A DNA stretch of 9,063 nt from JAWAFD01 sp964467175 (GCA_964467175.1 CAYXNY010000014.1:1-9063), one strand, 5' to 3'. Counted from the stretch's first letter, positions 1 through 5,110 are shown. The notes: generated by a model not told the origin, from the letters alone. Numbers and translations are program-made.

Positions 1-70
1 CCTACCCCCTAAAAGCATTAGGGGGTTGTAGCTAGGGGGAGATGAGAAATGCGAAAGCTCCCCCTGGCTC
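1..70 (-). repeat. Two GC-rich hairpins replacing the expected tRNA 3' part
   Basis: Hairpin A pairs 30-41 with 58-69: twelve positions with one mismatch at 33/66 and a 16-nt loop. Hairpin B pairs 5-12 (CCCCCTAA on the plus strand) with 18-25: eight perfect pairs and a five-base loop. Hairpin A starts one base after the tRNA T-loop. The T-stem bases GGGTT (79-75) can also pair with AACCC (27-23), enclosing hairpin A. The segment may be a second intron, a linker of a split tRNA, or downstream terminator-like structure. I see no open reading frame here. Confidence 0.6.
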
Positions 71-199
71 TTCGAACCCACGTAGACCCTAGGTCACCAG
101 ATCCCTCATTTGCAGGTTTTCTTTGATTAAACTTTCTTTGGCAGCCCAAAAGAAAGTTTACCTTGAGCCTGGCGCGTTTGACCGCTCCGCCACCCCTGC
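71..199 (-). tRNA. tRNA-Leu(CAA), intron-containing, 3' end not found
   Basis: Reading the minus strand from 199: a seven-base acceptor 5' strand (GCAGGGG), T8, a D-arm with GCG/CGC stem and GCGGTC-type loop, and an anticodon stem CCAGG (172-168). The loop CTCAAG gives anticodon CAA. After the intron come A38 and the 3' stem strand TCTGG (101-97), closing with one G-U pair. A long variable arm follows (GACC/GGTC stem), as expected of a type II tRNA such as Leu. The T-stem 5' strand GTGGG (81-77) and T-loop TTCGAA (76-71) are clear. The matching T-stem 3' strand and acceptor 3' strand (CCCCTGC) do not follow. Sequence 1-70 instead forms two hairpins. Either a second intron interrupts the T-loop with the last exon beyond the window, or the gene is split or broken. 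The tRNA identity is solid; the 3' structure is unresolved. Confidence 0.85.
103..161 (-). other. Archaeal tRNA intron at position 37/38 with bulge-helix-bulge ends
   Basis: This 59-nt intron begins GTAAAC and ends TGAGGG on the minus strand. CTCA of the exon (167-164) pairs with TGAG near the intron end (108-105), giving the four-base central helix. Three-base bulges AG|G and GG|A contain the cuts, and the anticodon stem CCAGG/TCTGG lies on the exon side. Removing it leaves a seven-base loop CTCAAGA. Inside the intron, TAAACTTTCTTT and AAAGAAAGTTTA make a perfect 12-bp hairpin (160-149 with 139-128). The intron-side helix next to the 5' bulge is weak, so the motif is a relaxed form. The tRNA splicing endonuclease should cut here. 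Confidence 0.85.
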
Positions 200-222
200 T
201 AAATAAAATTTAGAGGATAAAG

Positions 223-230
223 GTTTTAAA
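223..230 (-). promoter_or_regulatory. TATA-like box of the tRNA-Leu gene
   Basis: TTTAAAAC on the minus strand is centred about 28 bases upstream of the first tRNA base at 199, the usual archaeal distance. It overlaps the region just beyond the stop codon of the upstream TPR gene. Confidence 0.5.
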
Positions 231-237
231 ATTGATT

Positions 238-1512
238 TTAAACGAAGCCGACTTCTTCAAAATCCTTTTTTAGTTTTGTAAGCGCGGGAGCTTCCTCCTT
301 CTTTTTGACATAGATTCCATACTCGCCGTTTCCATTGATTTTTGTGGTTTTGAATGACAGCCGCTGGCCATTGTGGAGAACATACTCTCCGCTCAACCCT
401 CCTATTTCCCACGTGAGAAGGTATACTTCGCCGTTTGCGATGTAAAAAACGCCTGCCGTTTTATCCCGCTCATCAACGAGCGCGCCAATATAGGTGCCCT
501 TGCATTTGCCCTTTATTATTTCTGCCCAGTCCGTTTTTTCCCCTTTCTCAAATTGATCCTTTATCGCATACGGGTCAAGGTTTGTTTTTCCGACGCCGGT
601 TTTTCTGTCGATATTTTTATTGTCAACGTAGATTGTATACTCTCCGACAGAAGCAAAAAGAGTCGGTTCCTTCTTTTCCCCGACTGATGCCGAAGCAACC
701 TTGGATGGCTTCTTCGATTCTTCCTTTTTCTCGCCTGATTTGGCACCAGTAGGTTGTCCTTTTACTCGGTTTTCCCAATTAGGAAAGATAGCTGCTATAA
801 TAACCGGCAAAAGAGATGGAGGTATTCCACCTTCTTCGTTGTATAATTTAGCCAATGCCTCATCCTGTAACCTCATTACTTTTTCTGCCAAGTTTTTATG
901 TAACTCTGACTTTAAATATAAATCATAAGCTTTCTCACAACATTCTATTGCCTTCTCATAATTCCCTTTAGAGTAATATATTTTGGCAAGATGATGGTAA
1001 GCTTTTGCAAGGTCACTATCCCTAGTTATATCTTGGGCTTCCTGAGAATTGGGATATTTCTTTATGAGCTCCTCCCAATACAAAATCGCTGTTTTATAAT
1101 CTTCTTTTACATAAGCCTCCATACCACGAAGGCGTAAGAGCTTAGGTTCGATCCTCGCCAACAGTTCGTTCGCTTCTTTTAATTTGTTTTTAGCATTTTC
1201 GTTCTTAGGATCAAGTTTCAACGCATTATCAAATGCACGAATAGCTTCTTCTAAATCACTTGGCTTTCCGTATTTATCCCAAAAATTAAGTTTTTCAAGA
1301 CCATAGGTATACCACTCTTGAGATGCTTCTTTTAATTTGTTTTTAGCATTTTCGTTCTTAGGATCAAGTTTCAACGCTTTTTTAAATGCACGAATAGCTT
1401 CTTCTAAATCACTTAGCTTTCTATATTGCTTCCAAAAATTAAGTTTTTCACGACCATAGTTATACCACTCTTGAGATGTGTTTGGTTCCTTTTTTGGTGC
1501 TACAGTCGCCAT
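238..1512 (-). CDS. TPR-repeat protein with unknown C-terminal region
   Basis: The protein has 424 residues from ATG at 1512 (MATVAPKK). The reading frame stays open further upstream, but that extension crosses the promoter and the divergent PRC-barrel gene and looks like noise, so it was rejected. Residues 13-63 and 64-114 are two nearly identical 51-residue repeats (SQEWYxYGxEKLNFW...LDPKNENAKNKLKEA), each a TPR-like helix pair with an extended loop. More TPR-like units follow (about 130-153 and 168-202). A short hydrophobic stretch (GIPPSLLPVIIAAIFP, about 229-244) precedes a Lys/Glu/Ser-rich linker (250-285). The C-terminal 140 residues contain GEYTIYV, GEYVLHNGQ and GEYGIYVKKK and look beta-rich; I do not recognise the fold. 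TPRs normally mediate protein-protein contacts. There is no clear signal peptide. The TPR half is visibly more AT-rich than the C-terminal half. Confidence 0.8.
   Translation of the reverse strand: MATVAPKKEPNTSQEWYNYGREKLNFWKQYRKLSDLEEAIRAFKKALKLDPKNENAKNKLKEASQEWYTYGLEKLNFWDKYGKPSDLEEAIRAFDNALKLDPKNENAKNKLKEANELLARIEPKLLRLRGMEAYVKEDYKTAILYWEELIKKYPNSQEAQDITRDSDLAKAYHHLAKIYYSKGNYEKAIECCEKAYDLYLKSELHKNLAEKVMRLQDEALAKLYNEEGGIPPSLLPVIIAAIFPNWENRVKGQPTGAKSGEKKEESKKPSKVASASVGEKKEPTLFASVGEYTIYVDNKNIDRKTGVGKTNLDPYAIKDQFEKGEKTDWAEIIKGKCKGTYIGALVDERDKTAGVFYIANGEVYLLTWEIGGLSGEYVLHNGQRLSFKTTKINGNGEYGIYVKKKEEAPALTKLKKDFEEVGFV
1172..1477 (-). repeat. Two tandem 153-bp coding repeats
   Basis: Units 1172-1324 and 1325-1477 are near-identical in DNA, for example GCTTCTTTTAATTTG at 1172 and 1325, and ATACCACTCTTGAG at 1309 and 1462. 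The 153-bp period equals 51 codons and keeps the frame. Differences cluster in two short blocks. This indicates a recent in-frame duplication of one TPR unit. Confidence 0.9.
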
Positions 1513-1543
1513 ATTCCCACGCTTCCTATTTCTGCCAAGAAAT

Positions 1544-1555
1544 ACTTTTAAATAC
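1544..1555. promoter_or_regulatory. Shared bidirectional TATA element (TPR / PRC-barrel)
   Basis: The near-palindrome TTTTAAAT (1546-1553) is centred at 1549.5. It lies about 37 bases from the minus-strand ATG at 1512 and from the plus-strand ATG at 1586. With transcription starting about 27 bases from the box centre, both messages would have leaders of roughly 10 nt. On the plus strand that leader would carry GGTGG at 1577-1581. Confidence 0.6.
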
Positions 1556-1585
1556 ATTGCTGTTGATATGGAATGCGGTGGAAAC

Positions 1586-1822
1586 ATGACAACGAAGCTG
1601 TCCAGGATGTACGGAATGGATATTTTTACGGATGCTGGAAAGTTTTTGGGGAATGCGCAGGATTTTATAGTGGATGTGGAGGAGGGCGGAGTGGCGAGAA
1701 TTCTTCTTGAGCCTCTGCCGGCGAGCAAGGAGCAGGCGAAAAATGTTCTGAGGGAAAAGAGCGTCCTCTACAAAAACGTGAAATCTGTCGAGGATGTAAT
1801 AGTAGTGAAGAAAATTTCATAG
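1586..1822 (+). CDS. Small PRC-barrel domain protein
   Basis: The protein has 78 residues (MTTKLSRMYGMDIFTDAGKFLG...). The sequence K-x-S-x-M-Y-G-M-D-I-x-T-x-x-G-K-x-x-G, then VxDxxxxxGGVARILLEP and a C-terminal VxDVIVVKK, matches the single-domain archaeal PRC-barrel family, which usually runs to about 80 residues. The ATG at 1586 is preferred because GGTGG (1577-1581) precedes it at Shine-Dalgarno distance. An in-frame ATG at 1568 would fall before the predicted transcription start. Such proteins are small beta-barrel adaptors; haloarchaeal members (CdpB) take part in cell division through SepF. Whether this one does is inference. The last six bases overlap the end of the convergent gene. 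Confidence 0.85.
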   Translation: MTTKLSRMYGMDIFTDAGKFLGNAQDFIVDVEEGGVARILLEPLPASKEQAKNVLREKSVLYKNVKSVEDVIVVKKIS

Positions 1823-2407
1823 AGAAGCAATAAGCTTGTCGATATCCTTCGTAGACTCCCCTTTTTCTTCTCTTATTTCTTTGGCTTTTTTTAGGTATTC
1901 TAAAGCTTTTTTCTTGAGCCCCTTGTCCTCGCCACTGAAATTTTTCATCGCATTTATTATTATCTGGGCTTTTTTTATGTACTCATGGGCGATATCGGCC
2001 TCAACATTCAAGTCCTCGAGAACTTCTGCAACCTGTTTTTTGAATTTTTCTTTTTCTTCGGAATTAAGGGAAGAGAAAAATGAAATAAACGCATCCACGA
2101 CCTCGTCTATTTTCTTGCCGTGCTTTTTCCTTTCTTCTATAAGGGCGAGGTAGCTTTTAACCCTGTATTCGTTTGGGATGTCAACGCGGGGAACAAGGCC
2201 TGCCTTCACGCCCATCTCCGAAACGATTTTTTTAAGCTCTTTTATTTTTTCATCGAGTTTTTTGTTTTTTACCCCGGACTTTTCGTACTCCGCTATTGTT
2301 GAGCGTATGAACGCGAGCGCATCCTGAGTATACCCCTTCTCAAAATCCATCATCCTTGCATTTTCGTAGGCCATCAGGGCCGCGATTACCTTGTCCTCCA
2401 TCTCCAT
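1817..2407 (-). CDS. Unknown helical, charged protein
   Basis: The protein has 196 residues from ATG at 2407; a second ATG at 2401 (MEDKV) is possible. It is rich in Lys, Glu and Ala with long amphipathic stretches, for example KNKKLDEKIKELKKIVSE, NSEEKEKFKKQVAEVLEDL and LKKKALEYLKKAKEIREE. It should therefore be almost entirely alpha-helical and soluble. The LEYLKKAKEI segment near the C-terminus resembles the B-helix of a TPR, but no clear repeat is visible. No signal peptide, membrane segment or catalytic motif was seen, and I do not recognise a family. A TATA-like TTTTAAAA centred 26 bases upstream suggests a leaderless message. GGAAGAGAG precedes the ATG closely and would serve only if transcription starts further upstream. 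Confidence 0.75.
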   Translation of the reverse strand: MEMEDKVIAALMAYENARMMDFEKGYTQDALAFIRSTIAEYEKSGVKNKKLDEKIKELKKIVSEMGVKAGLVPRVDIPNEYRVKSYLALIEERKKHGKKIDEVVDAFISFFSSLNSEEKEKFKKQVAEVLEDLNVEADIAHEYIKKAQIIINAMKNFSGEDKGLKKKALEYLKKAKEIREEKGESTKDIDKLIASL

Positions 2408-2428
2408 GCTCTCTCTTCCAAAATTAAA

Positions 2429-2438
2429 CTTTTAAAAC
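2429..2438. promoter_or_regulatory. Symmetric TATA palindrome between two divergent start codons
   Basis: The perfect palindrome TTTTAAAA (2430-2437) is centred at 2433.5. The minus ATG begins at 2407 (26.5 bases away) and the plus ATG at 2459 (25.5 bases away). Both distances equal the usual TATA-to-start spacing, so each message would be leaderless. Confidence 0.65.
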
Positions 2439-2458
2439 CTTGCCTTGTTAAAAGAAGC

Positions 2459-2638
2459 ATGGCAGAGGGATGGAAGGAGGCTGTAAGGGCGATAATTGCA
2501 CTTATTTTCGGTGGGCTTTTCATATGGTTTTGGGAGAACATGAGACCTAATGATGATCCCGTAATGGTTTACGGAGTTGGAATATTCCTAACAATACTTT
2601 TCTTTGTGCTGCTTCATTTCATCGGGAAGGAGAGCTGA
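2459..2638 (+). CDS. Small two-helix membrane protein
   Basis: The protein has 59 residues (MAEGWKEAVRAIIAL...HFIGKES). Two hydrophobic segments, about 10-25 (RAIIALIFGGLFIWFW) and 36-55 (VMVYGVGIFLTILFFVLLHF), are separated by an acidic, proline-containing turn (ENMRPNDDP). This predicts a membrane hairpin. Support for a real gene comes from the palindromic TATA element centred 25.5 bases upstream of the ATG and the sensible topology. The last 20 bases overlap the 3' end of the convergent dephospho-CoA kinase gene. Family and function are unknown. Confidence 0.65.
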   Translation: MAEGWKEAVRAIIALIFGGLFIWFWENMRPNDDPVMVYGVGIFLTILFFVLLHFIGKES

Positions 2639-3116
2639 TCATTCTTTTTATTATGCTGTTTGCTTTCTCTCTTGTTTTTCTCCCCCCCTCAACCGCAACA
2701 ACTCCCTTTCCGAAAATTCCGTAGACGAGCACAAACCCTTCTTCAAGATGCCTAAGGAATGCGAGGGCGACGAGGTCTTCCTCTCCATCAATGAAAAGAG
2801 CCCCGCCGTTTTTGAGAAGTTTTTTTGCAACAGGGAAAATTTTTTCGTTTAAGGTTCCGGGCGGGTTTGCGGTTTTTTCAAAGTTTGGGAAATGTAAAAG
2901 AAGTTTTTGCTTCTCTGTTTCGCTTATCTCTTTTCTCAAATTTTTAAAATCAAAAACAGCGACATGGGGCTTGACGCCTTTTTCGAGAAGAGAGAGAACG
3001 ACGATATCCCCGATAGCAACGACCTTTTTTTTGGTTTTTATAACCTCTTCTATTGAAACTATTCTGCCGAGAGGCTCTTTAAGCTCTGCTCTTAGTTCTT
3101 CTGTTATTTTGAGCAT
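2619..3116 (-). CDS. GTP-dependent dephospho-CoA kinase (DUF359 family)
   Basis: The protein has 165 residues, the usual family length. It should phosphorylate dephospho-CoA with GTP, the last step of archaeal CoA synthesis, in the cytoplasm. The family was shown to have this activity in Thermococcus and is unrelated to bacterial CoaE. Visible family signatures are VVAIGDIVV (32-40), HVAVFDFK (51-58), TANPPGTL (82-89), LFIDGEEDLVALA (107-119) and YGIFGKGVV (132-140), the last being a variant of the usual YGxPGxGVV. The conserved acidic residues D37, D56, D110, E112, E113 and D114 are present. The gene starts four bases after the rpiA stop, so the two are co-transcribed and probably translationally coupled. 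Its 3' end overlaps the convergent small membrane gene by 20 bases. Confidence 0.92.
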   Translation of the reverse strand: MLKITEELRAELKEPLGRIVSIEEVIKTKKKVVAIGDIVVLSLLEKGVKPHVAVFDFKNLRKEISETEKQKLLLHFPNFEKTANPPGTLNEKIFPVAKKLLKNGGALFIDGEEDLVALAFLRHLEEGFVLVYGIFGKGVVAVEGGRKTREKANSIIKRMISSPSR

Positions 3117-3120
3117 GGAA

Positions 3121-3777
3121 TCACTGGGTTAAAACCTCTACCCTGTTCCCTTCGCCAACAAGGATCTTTGAAAATTTTGTGAATATTCCGTTCTCGAAAA
3201 CCCCGGGAATGGAGTTGAGCCATTTCTCCGTCTCCTTTGCATTTTCTATTTCCATGCTCGCGTCCAGCAGAAAATTTCCGTTGTCAGTAACCACAGGCCC
3301 GAGTTTTCTCTTCGACATCCTCAAGGAGCAGGGGATTTTGTTTTTCTCAAGCTCTTTCATAACGGTTGAATATGCAAAAGGAAGAACCTCGATCGGCACC
3401 TTGCTACTTTTTCTTGTTTTCGAGGAATCGACGACGATGATGAACTCGTCTGCAAAATATCCGACAATCTTTTCCCTTGCAAGGGCCCCCCCGCCTCCTT
3501 TTATCACATACTCCCGGCAAACATAATCCGCTCCATCAACAGCAACATCTATTTTTTTAACGCTCGCAAGGGGAACAACATCAAGCCCGCATTCTATCGC
3601 AAACATCTCTGTATCATAGGAGGTTGGAACGCATTTTATGGAGAGCTTCTGCTTCTTGACCTTGTTCGCCAAAAGCTCGATGAAAAGTTTTGCGGTTGAG
3701 CCGGAGCCGAGCCCGACAACCATCCCGTCTTTTACATATTTTAGGGCTTCTTTCGCTACAATCAGCTTTTCTTTCAT
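3121..3777 (-). CDS. rpiA: Ribose-5-phosphate isomerase A
   Basis: The protein has 218 residues, the normal length. It interconverts ribose 5-phosphate and ribulose 5-phosphate and so supplies ribose for nucleotides. The signatures are all in place: VGLGSGSTAK (21-30), VPTSYDTE (50-57), the substrate-binding DVAVDGAD (77-84), KGGGGALAREKI (93-104) with the likely general base E102, TDNGNFLLD (164-172) and PGVFENGIFT (191-200). The ATG at 3777 is supported by TTTTAATT centred about 27 bases upstream, which implies a leaderless message; no Shine-Dalgarno sequence is seen. It heads an operon with the dephospho-CoA kinase. Many archaea without the oxidative pentose phosphate pathway use RpiA after the reverse ribulose monophosphate route; that pathway is not visible here. 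Confidence 0.96.
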   Translation of the reverse strand: MKEKLIVAKEALKYVKDGMVVGLGSGSTAKLFIELLANKVKKQKLSIKCVPTSYDTEMFAIECGLDVVPLASVKKIDVAVDGADYVCREYVIKGGGGALAREKIVGYFADEFIIVVDSSKTRKSSKVPIEVLPFAYSTVMKELEKNKIPCSLRMSKRKLGPVVTDNGNFLLDASMEIENAKETEKWLNSIPGVFENGIFTKFSKILVGEGNRVEVLTQ

Positions 3778-3799
3778 GTGAAAAAAAGGAGCAAAAGAA

Positions 3800-3807
3800 A
3801 TTAAAAG
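3800..3807 (-). promoter_or_regulatory. TATA-like box of rpiA
   Basis: CTTTTAAT on the minus strand is centred about 27 bases before the ATG at 3777. It directly abuts the left copy of the 12-bp repeat, so the possible insertion boundary and the rpiA promoter touch. Confidence 0.55.
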
Positions 3808-3819
3808 GTGGTGGGCATC
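3808..3819. repeat. Left copy of 12-bp direct repeat flanking the HEPN/MNT pair
   Basis: GTGGTGGGCATC here recurs at 4847-4858, where it is the 3' end of the SRP RNA gene. Including the adjacent A-run, the match is 16 of 17 bases (3803-3819 against 4842-4858). This copy overlaps the last two bases of the HEPN stop codon. It may be a target-site or attachment-site duplication. Confidence 0.6.
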
Positions 3820-4249
3820 AGAGTTTATCTTTTATTTTTTCTTTTACAAATTTTAAAAATTCTTCGGCTGAATTTATCGCGTATTTTGCTTCATATTCGG
3901 AGATAACATCTGGTTTTTCGTAAGTTGCAAGCGCTCTTTTAGACCGTATTCTGTTTAAACTCTGCACAAAGCAGATATATTTTTTATCAAGAACAGCGGA
4001 AACAAAATCAAAAGTCGCTCTATGATGAAACTCTGAATCGGGCCTGAAGCCATAGGAGAACATCAGCGCCCTTGCCGATTGCAGCATGCTGTTGTAGGCA
4101 AGATTGAGCGCGCCATCAAAACTTTTGGGAAAGATTTCTTTTGCAAGGCCAAGGTCCCTCTCGCTTATTTTTAGCAGGTCGGAAATCTGGCCTCTATCGA
4201 CCGGAATTTTATGTATAAACCCTTTCTTCTCAAGTTCTGATAGATTCAT
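3818..4249 (-). CDS. HEPN-domain protein, probable toxin partner of MNT
   Basis: The protein has 143 residues. It matches the HEPN family (PF05168) in overall pattern: an N-terminal helix, GALNLAYNSMLQSARALMFSYGFRP (46-70), HHRATFDFV (75-83), then NRIRSKRALATYE (99-111) and a C-terminal helix EAKYAINSAEEFLKFVKEKI (120-139). HEPN proteins paired with MNT nucleotidyltransferases form type VII toxin-antitoxin systems, in which HEPN is an RNase and MNT neutralises it by AMP transfer to a Tyr. The classical RX4-6H RNase motif is not visible: after R102 and R105 there is no His, only Y110 in an R..A.Y context. It may act differently or be inactive. The ATG overlaps the MNT reading frame by 20 bases, which indicates translational coupling. 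Confidence 0.8.
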   Translation of the reverse strand: MNLSELEKKGFIHKIPVDRGQISDLLKISERDLGLAKEIFPKSFDGALNLAYNSMLQSARALMFSYGFRPDSEFHHRATFDFVSAVLDKKYICFVQSLNRIRSKRALATYEKPDVISEYEAKYAINSAEEFLKFVKEKIKDKL

Positions 4250-4793
4250 TGAGATCGCCTATGAGAGAGATTATTTTTTTTGAGAGGATGTTTTTAATAA
4301 AAGGCGTATTCTGTCTTCTCTTAAACTCTTCCTTGGCGTAAACAAAAAAGGAAATTTTGCGGTTTATTTTTTTCTCGCTCTCAAAAAGTACCGAATTCAG
4401 TTTTTTCATATCCGGTGCGCCTATTATGAAAACATCTATGTCGCTATGCTCGTCCATCTTTCCAACAGCATAGGAGCCGAATATAAAAGCGCAATCTATT
4501 CCAGAAATTTTGGAAAGCTTGTTTTTTAGCAGGATGTGGGCGCCTTTAAGTTTAAGCATAATTGCTCTTAATTCATCTATGAAGGAGCATTTTTCATTTG
4601 CTGAATAGATTAAAGCACTTGAAATTTTTTCTTTTTTCAAAATTCCAATTTCTTCGAGTTTTTTGAGCTCCTTTCTCACATGGGCCGGCGTGATGTCTAC
4701 CTTTCTGGCAATCGCCCTTATTGGCCCTTTAAAATTGCCTAAAAGCAAAAGGAGAAGGATCTCCTCCCTAGTTTTGGAGCCGAATAGATGCAT
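4230..4793 (-). CDS. Winged-helix MNT-type nucleotidyltransferase, probable antitoxin
   Basis: The protein has 187 residues from ATG at 4793 (MHLFGSKTREEILLL). An in-frame ATG at 4835 would add 14 residues, but it lies upstream of the TATA-like box at 4817-4825, so 4793 is preferred. Residues 1-65 are a winged helix-turn-helix (IRAIARKVDITPAHVRKELKKLEEIGILKKEK). The nucleotidyltransferase core has FIFGSYAVGKMDEHSDIDVFII (103-124), a GSX10DXD motif with G106, S107, D118 and D120. The third acidic residue of the family is not obvious; KISFFVYAKEEF (146-157) occupies the expected strand. It probably binds its own promoter, which carries palindromes, and modifies or restrains the HEPN partner. 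The neutralising role is inferred from the pairing. Confidence 0.85.
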   Translation of the reverse strand: MHLFGSKTREEILLLLLLGNFKGPIRAIARKVDITPAHVRKELKKLEEIGILKKEKISSALIYSANEKCSFIDELRAIMLKLKGAHILLKNKLSKISGIDCAFIFGSYAVGKMDEHSDIDVFIIGAPDMKKLNSVLFESEKKINRKISFFVYAKEEFKRRQNTPFIKNILSKKIISLIGDLNESIRT

Positions 4794-4835
4794 ATGTATA
4801 CTCTTAGAGTACAAATGTATATAAATAGTATACAT
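4794..4835. promoter_or_regulatory. MNT/HEPN promoter with two palindromes (likely operator)
   Basis: A perfect 13-bp palindrome TACTCTTAGAGTA spans 4799-4811. Next to it, ATGTATA (4815-4821) and its inverse TATACAT (4829-4835) form a second palindrome with a 7-base spacer. ATGTATA also recurs directly at 4794-4800, exactly 21 bp away, about two helical turns. The minus-strand TATA-like TTTATATAC (4825-4817) lies inside the second palindrome, centred 28 bases before the ATG at 4793. A repressor binding here would block the promoter. The winged-helix domain of the MNT protein is the obvious candidate. Confidence 0.65.
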
Positions 4836-4840
4836 AGCTC

Positions 4841-4846
4841 AAAAAT
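4841..4846 (-). terminator. T-run terminator of SRP RNA
   Basis: ATTTTT on the minus strand follows immediately after the paired 3' end of the SRP RNA, as expected for archaeal intrinsic termination. A similar T-run follows the left repeat copy at 3806-3803. Confidence 0.45.
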
Positions 4847-4858
4847 GTGGTGGGCATC
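4847..4858. repeat. Right copy of 12-bp direct repeat, 3' end of SRP RNA
   Basis: GTGGTGGGCATC is identical to 3808-3819. Read on the minus strand it is GATGCCCACCAC, the 3' strand of SRP RNA helix 1. The two copies lie 1,039 bp apart and bracket the MNT/HEPN pair and its promoter. Confidence 0.6.
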
Positions 4859-5110
4859 CCGGTTCACCTCTCCGCCATGGAGCTAAGTCCATCCCTCTGC
4901 TCGCCTCTGCAACCCCAAAAGCATGGCCTCAGAGGCTTAGGGCTGCTCCTTCCGGCCTGACCCGCTTCGCCAGGGAAGCCATCGATTGGGACAGAGGGTC
5001 TCGGCTTTGGAATGGGTTCACCCCATAACAGATGGGTTATCCGGGCTTTCGGCCCGCCATAAAGAGGATTTGCGGAACGGGGACCCCTAACCCCCTGCCT
5101 AGCCCACCAG
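4847..5110 (-). ncRNA. Archaeal 7S signal recognition particle RNA
   Basis: This RNA is the scaffold of the signal recognition particle, binding SRP19 and SRP54 to target nascent membrane and secreted proteins. On the minus strand, the helix 8 core is plain: GGGTCAGGCCGGAAGG followed by AGCAGCCC, with the GGAA tetraloop and the asymmetric-loop AGCAG (about 4944-4967). The 5' end TGGTGGGC (5109-5102) pairs with the 3' end GCCCACCA (4855-4848). This forms the end-closing helix 1 typical of archaea. The 5' part contains TATGGCGGGCCGAAAGCCCGG, resembling the Alu-domain loops of archaeal SRP RNAs. Length is about 264 nt, normal for the group but short of some 300-nt members. The ends are placed by helix 1 and are good to a few bases. 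Confidence 0.93.

Noticed and set aside
1..41. Hairpins at the left end as a simple tRNA terminator
   Set aside because: They start before the tRNA is complete and lack a downstream T-run, so termination alone does not explain them.
1172..1477. Tandem 153-bp repeats as a CRISPR or assembly artefact
   Set aside because: There are only two units, in frame and without spacers, and they carry scattered base differences, which fits a gene-internal duplication better.
1513..1728. N-terminal extension of the TPR protein to an ATG at 1728
   Set aside because: It would run antisense through most of the PRC-barrel gene and across the shared promoter, and its residues show no domain-like pattern.
3690..3923. 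Open frames opposite rpiA, the epimerase, the glycosyltransferase and other genes
   Set aside because: They are antisense shadows with no promoter, RBS or recognisable protein pattern, and the opposite frames have clear family motifs.
4794..4835. Start of the MNT protein at ATG 4835
   Set aside because: That start lies upstream of the probable TATA box and within the palindromic operator; the ATG at 4793 fits promoter spacing and begins right at the winged-helix domain.
3808..4858. Insertion sequence or transposon around the HEPN/MNT pair
   Set aside because: No transposase or integrase gene and no terminal inverted repeats were found; only the direct repeats support past insertion.
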